A stretch of DNA of 64,000 nt from contig OZ244892.1 of NCBI GenBank assembly GCA_965221465.1, positions 1,736,001-1,800,000 on the forward strand. Reading direction: 5' to 3'. A model generated the notes under the pieces. That model did not search any database. It was not told where the DNA came from and saw only the letters and a program-made list of their open reading frames with translations. Shown piece by piece: positions 62,618 to 64,000 of this stretch. A program made the position numbers and the translations under genes. Origin of the DNA: Azophilus sp965221465 (GTDB lineage Bacteria > Pseudomonadota > Gammaproteobacteria > Pseudomonadales > Azotimanducaceae). Within the stretch, counting starts at the first letter, position 1. Each line of letters starts with the position of its first letter.

Positions 62618-64000
62618 TCACGGCCCACCTTCTGCATGAGCGCGGACCCGGCGCTGCAACGTCTCGATGCCCTGCCGATACACATCGAGCACGGATTGCC
62701 TGTCGGCCTCGTCCGGGAATACGCCCTTGGCCGACAGGACGTTCATGCTTTCCCGCATCTCCTGCACGAGCCCGCGGGCCGTGTTGATGTCGAAGCGGCG
62801 CTCACCGTCCGTTTCGATATAGATCGGGCTGCTGTGCGCCCGCAGCACTTTCCCCAGCCTGTTGGTGTTGTTGTGCCAGGGAATGCGCACGGCCAACCAG
62901 CCGGGTTCGGTGATCTCCAGGGGAAATTCGATGCCGGCATCGAACGTTTGCCCCCGGTTTCGTGTCGCGGCGGCATGGATGACCCTGCCATTGTAGACGA
63001 GCTCCAGCCGCTTGAAATCGGCCCTGCCGACGGCCCGTGCACGCACCTGCACCAGATCCCCCATCTGCGCATCGATGGTGTCGCCGATGGCGTGGTTTCC
63101 CGCATTGAAATAGAGCAGCGGCCCGTTGGTGATGAAGCTGCGTCCGGCCTGCAGTTCCCGCAGCCAGGAGTCCACCGTCAACTCGTCTTCGACGTGCACG
63201 AAGACGCGCATCAGATCCATCATGAACCAGTCGGTACCCGTGGAAAAAGGCACCTCGAGCCCGAGATCGAGGTAACGGTAGAAGCTCGTGTCGTAATGGC
63301 TGGCATCGCCACCGTCGAAGGTATTCTGCGCGTGCACCCGCCCGGCAAGCCAGTTGGGAATGTCTTCGAGACCGAAGTCGTTGTGCGCCCAGATCACCGT
63401 GGCGTCTGCCTCGTGGGCCTGTTCGATCGCTGCGGCCACCGGCACGCCGTCGTGGCTTCCCTTGCCCACAAGGCTGACACCCGTACTCACCGGCTCGATC
63501 CGTTCGTCGAGGTCCAGCAGCAGCACGTGGCCGTAACCCTCACCGAACGCACCGAAGTTGTGTCGGGTCTCCTGCCCCCAACCGAATTGCAGTGCGGCGG
63601 GGCCGCCAGAGAGCCGGACGAGGTCGGCGGGCCGATACCGATTGGTTACATAGCGGTGGTCGTCCCCGGCGCGTTCGAGGTAGGAAACGAACAGCACACG
63701 CACCTCGTCCGCCCAGGGAACGGTGCGCAGGTACCGGTCGGCATAGGCAAGATCCGTCTGTTGCAGGTGCAGATGGGTGTTGCCGCTTACCCAGCCTTCC
63801 TCGGCCACGTCGTGCAGCCTGGCAAGTTCCAGGCGTACCCGATGCTCGTCGCCCGGGCGCAAATCGAGTTCGGTCTCCGCAACGCTCCACTCGATGCCGC
63901 GAAACGCCTCGATACGCACGCGCTCCGCGGGCAGTTGCAGCGCATCCGTTGCATCCAGCGTGTACCACTCGGGCGTGCGATAGAGACCAGTGGCGACGCT
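62618..64000 (-). CDS. CehA/McbA-type PHP-fold metallohydrolase, 5' end outside window
   Basis: The visible 461 residues run to the window edge; an internal GTG at 63919 is not the true start because the frame continues upstream with similar sequence. SGNTHLHLQQTDLAYADRY gives the HxH metal motif, VIWAHNDFG and FSTGTDWFMMD supply further His/Asp ligands, and AGRSFITNGPLLYF follows. This layout fits CehA/McbA-family phosphoesterase-like hydrolases. The C-terminus has a helical tail (DVYRQGIETLQRR). It precedes the iduronidase-like gene by 45 bp and is probably co-transcribed with it. Confidence 0.8.
   Translation of the reverse strand, partial: SVATGLYRTPEWYTLDATDALQLPAERVRIEAFRGIEWSVAETELDLRPGDEHRVRLELARLHDVAEEGWVSGNTHLHLQQTDLAYADRYLRTVPWADEVRVLFVSYLERAGDDHRYVTNRYRPADLVRLSGGPAALQFGWGQETRHNFGAFGEGYGHVLLLDLDERIEPVSTGVSLVGKGSHDGVPVAAAIEQAHEADATVIWAHNDFGLEDIPNWLAGRVHAQNTFDGGDASHYDTSFYRYLDLGLEVPFSTGTDWFMMDLMRVFVHVEDELTVDSWLRELQAGRSFITNGPLLYFNAGNHAIGDTIDAQMGDLVQVRARAVGRADFKRLELVYNGRVIHAAATRNRGQTFDAGIEFPLEITEPGWLAVRIPWHNNTNRLGKVLRAHSSPIYIETDGERRFDINTARGLVQEMRESMNVLSAKGVFPDEADRQSVLDVYRQGIETLQRRVRAHAEGGP

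Overview
The window reads as chromosomal DNA of a high-G+C (by eye about 60-65%) gammaproteobacterium, probably marine or host-associated and uncultured. The best taxonomic evidence is the conserved neighbourhood lptG-lptF / pepA-holC-valS with an RDD gene beside lptG, which is typical of Gammaproteobacteria. Several TonB-dependent receptors, a TRAP transporter, a sulfotransferase and an iduronidase-like enzyme fit an aquatic or host-associated scavenger.

Layout. 1-1.2 kb: right part of an IS66-family element inserted into an aminotransferase gene. 1.2-11.3 kb (minus strand): a long presumptive operon of NCS1 permease, hydantoinase/oxoprolinase-like protein, DUF917 protein, Asp/Glu/hydantoin racemase, MDR oxidoreductase, TonB receptor, TPR-sulfotransferase and the broken aminotransferase. 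It looks like uptake and breakdown of a cyclic nitrogen compound whose identity is unknown. 11.5-20.9 kb: housekeeping genes (thiolase-like protein, RDD protein, lptG, lptF, pepA, holC, valS, a small membrane protein). 20.9-24.4 kb (minus): a quinone-oxidoreductase-like gene, hisF, hisH and an amidohydrolase lipoprotein. 24.6-32.8 kb (minus): enoyl-CoA hydratase, P450, MFS and SulP transporters, and a thiolase plus HMG-CoA-synthase-like/OB pair. 32.9-35.9 kb (plus): a gamma-glutamyltransferase-like Tat protein and an Eis-like acetyltransferase. 36.1-38.9 kb: a tandem duplication of a secreted beta-rich protein.

38.9-45.1 kb is an accessory island with some A+T-richer patches. It holds an AbiEii-like nucleotidyltransferase coupled to an unknown gene, two unknown membrane proteins, a DUF4143 ATPase, a BrnT/BrnA toxin-antitoxin pair and a nuclease remnant. 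45.2-55.7 kb: CocE-type hydrolase, GntR regulator, a second TonB receptor, acyl-CoA dehydrogenase and a TRAP transporter (DctM, DctQ, DctP). 56.0-58.9 kb: a DUF2188 gene followed by a cytosine methyltransferase, Vsr endonuclease and a probable restriction nuclease. 59.2-64 kb: a Tat-exported PLP enzyme, an alpha-L-iduronidase-like GH39 enzyme and a PHP/CehA-like metallohydrolase that runs off the window.

A feature cutting across the annotation is a set of dispersed repeats. One, of roughly 95-250 bp with terminal inverted repeats, sits at the stop codons of lptG and dctM and appears to supply the start codon and signal-peptide n-region of a lipoprotein. A second family forms long hairpins and flanks the second TonB receptor and the acyl-CoA dehydrogenase. 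I saw no rRNA, tRNA or CRISPR array. All functional calls are from reading motifs, without database searches.
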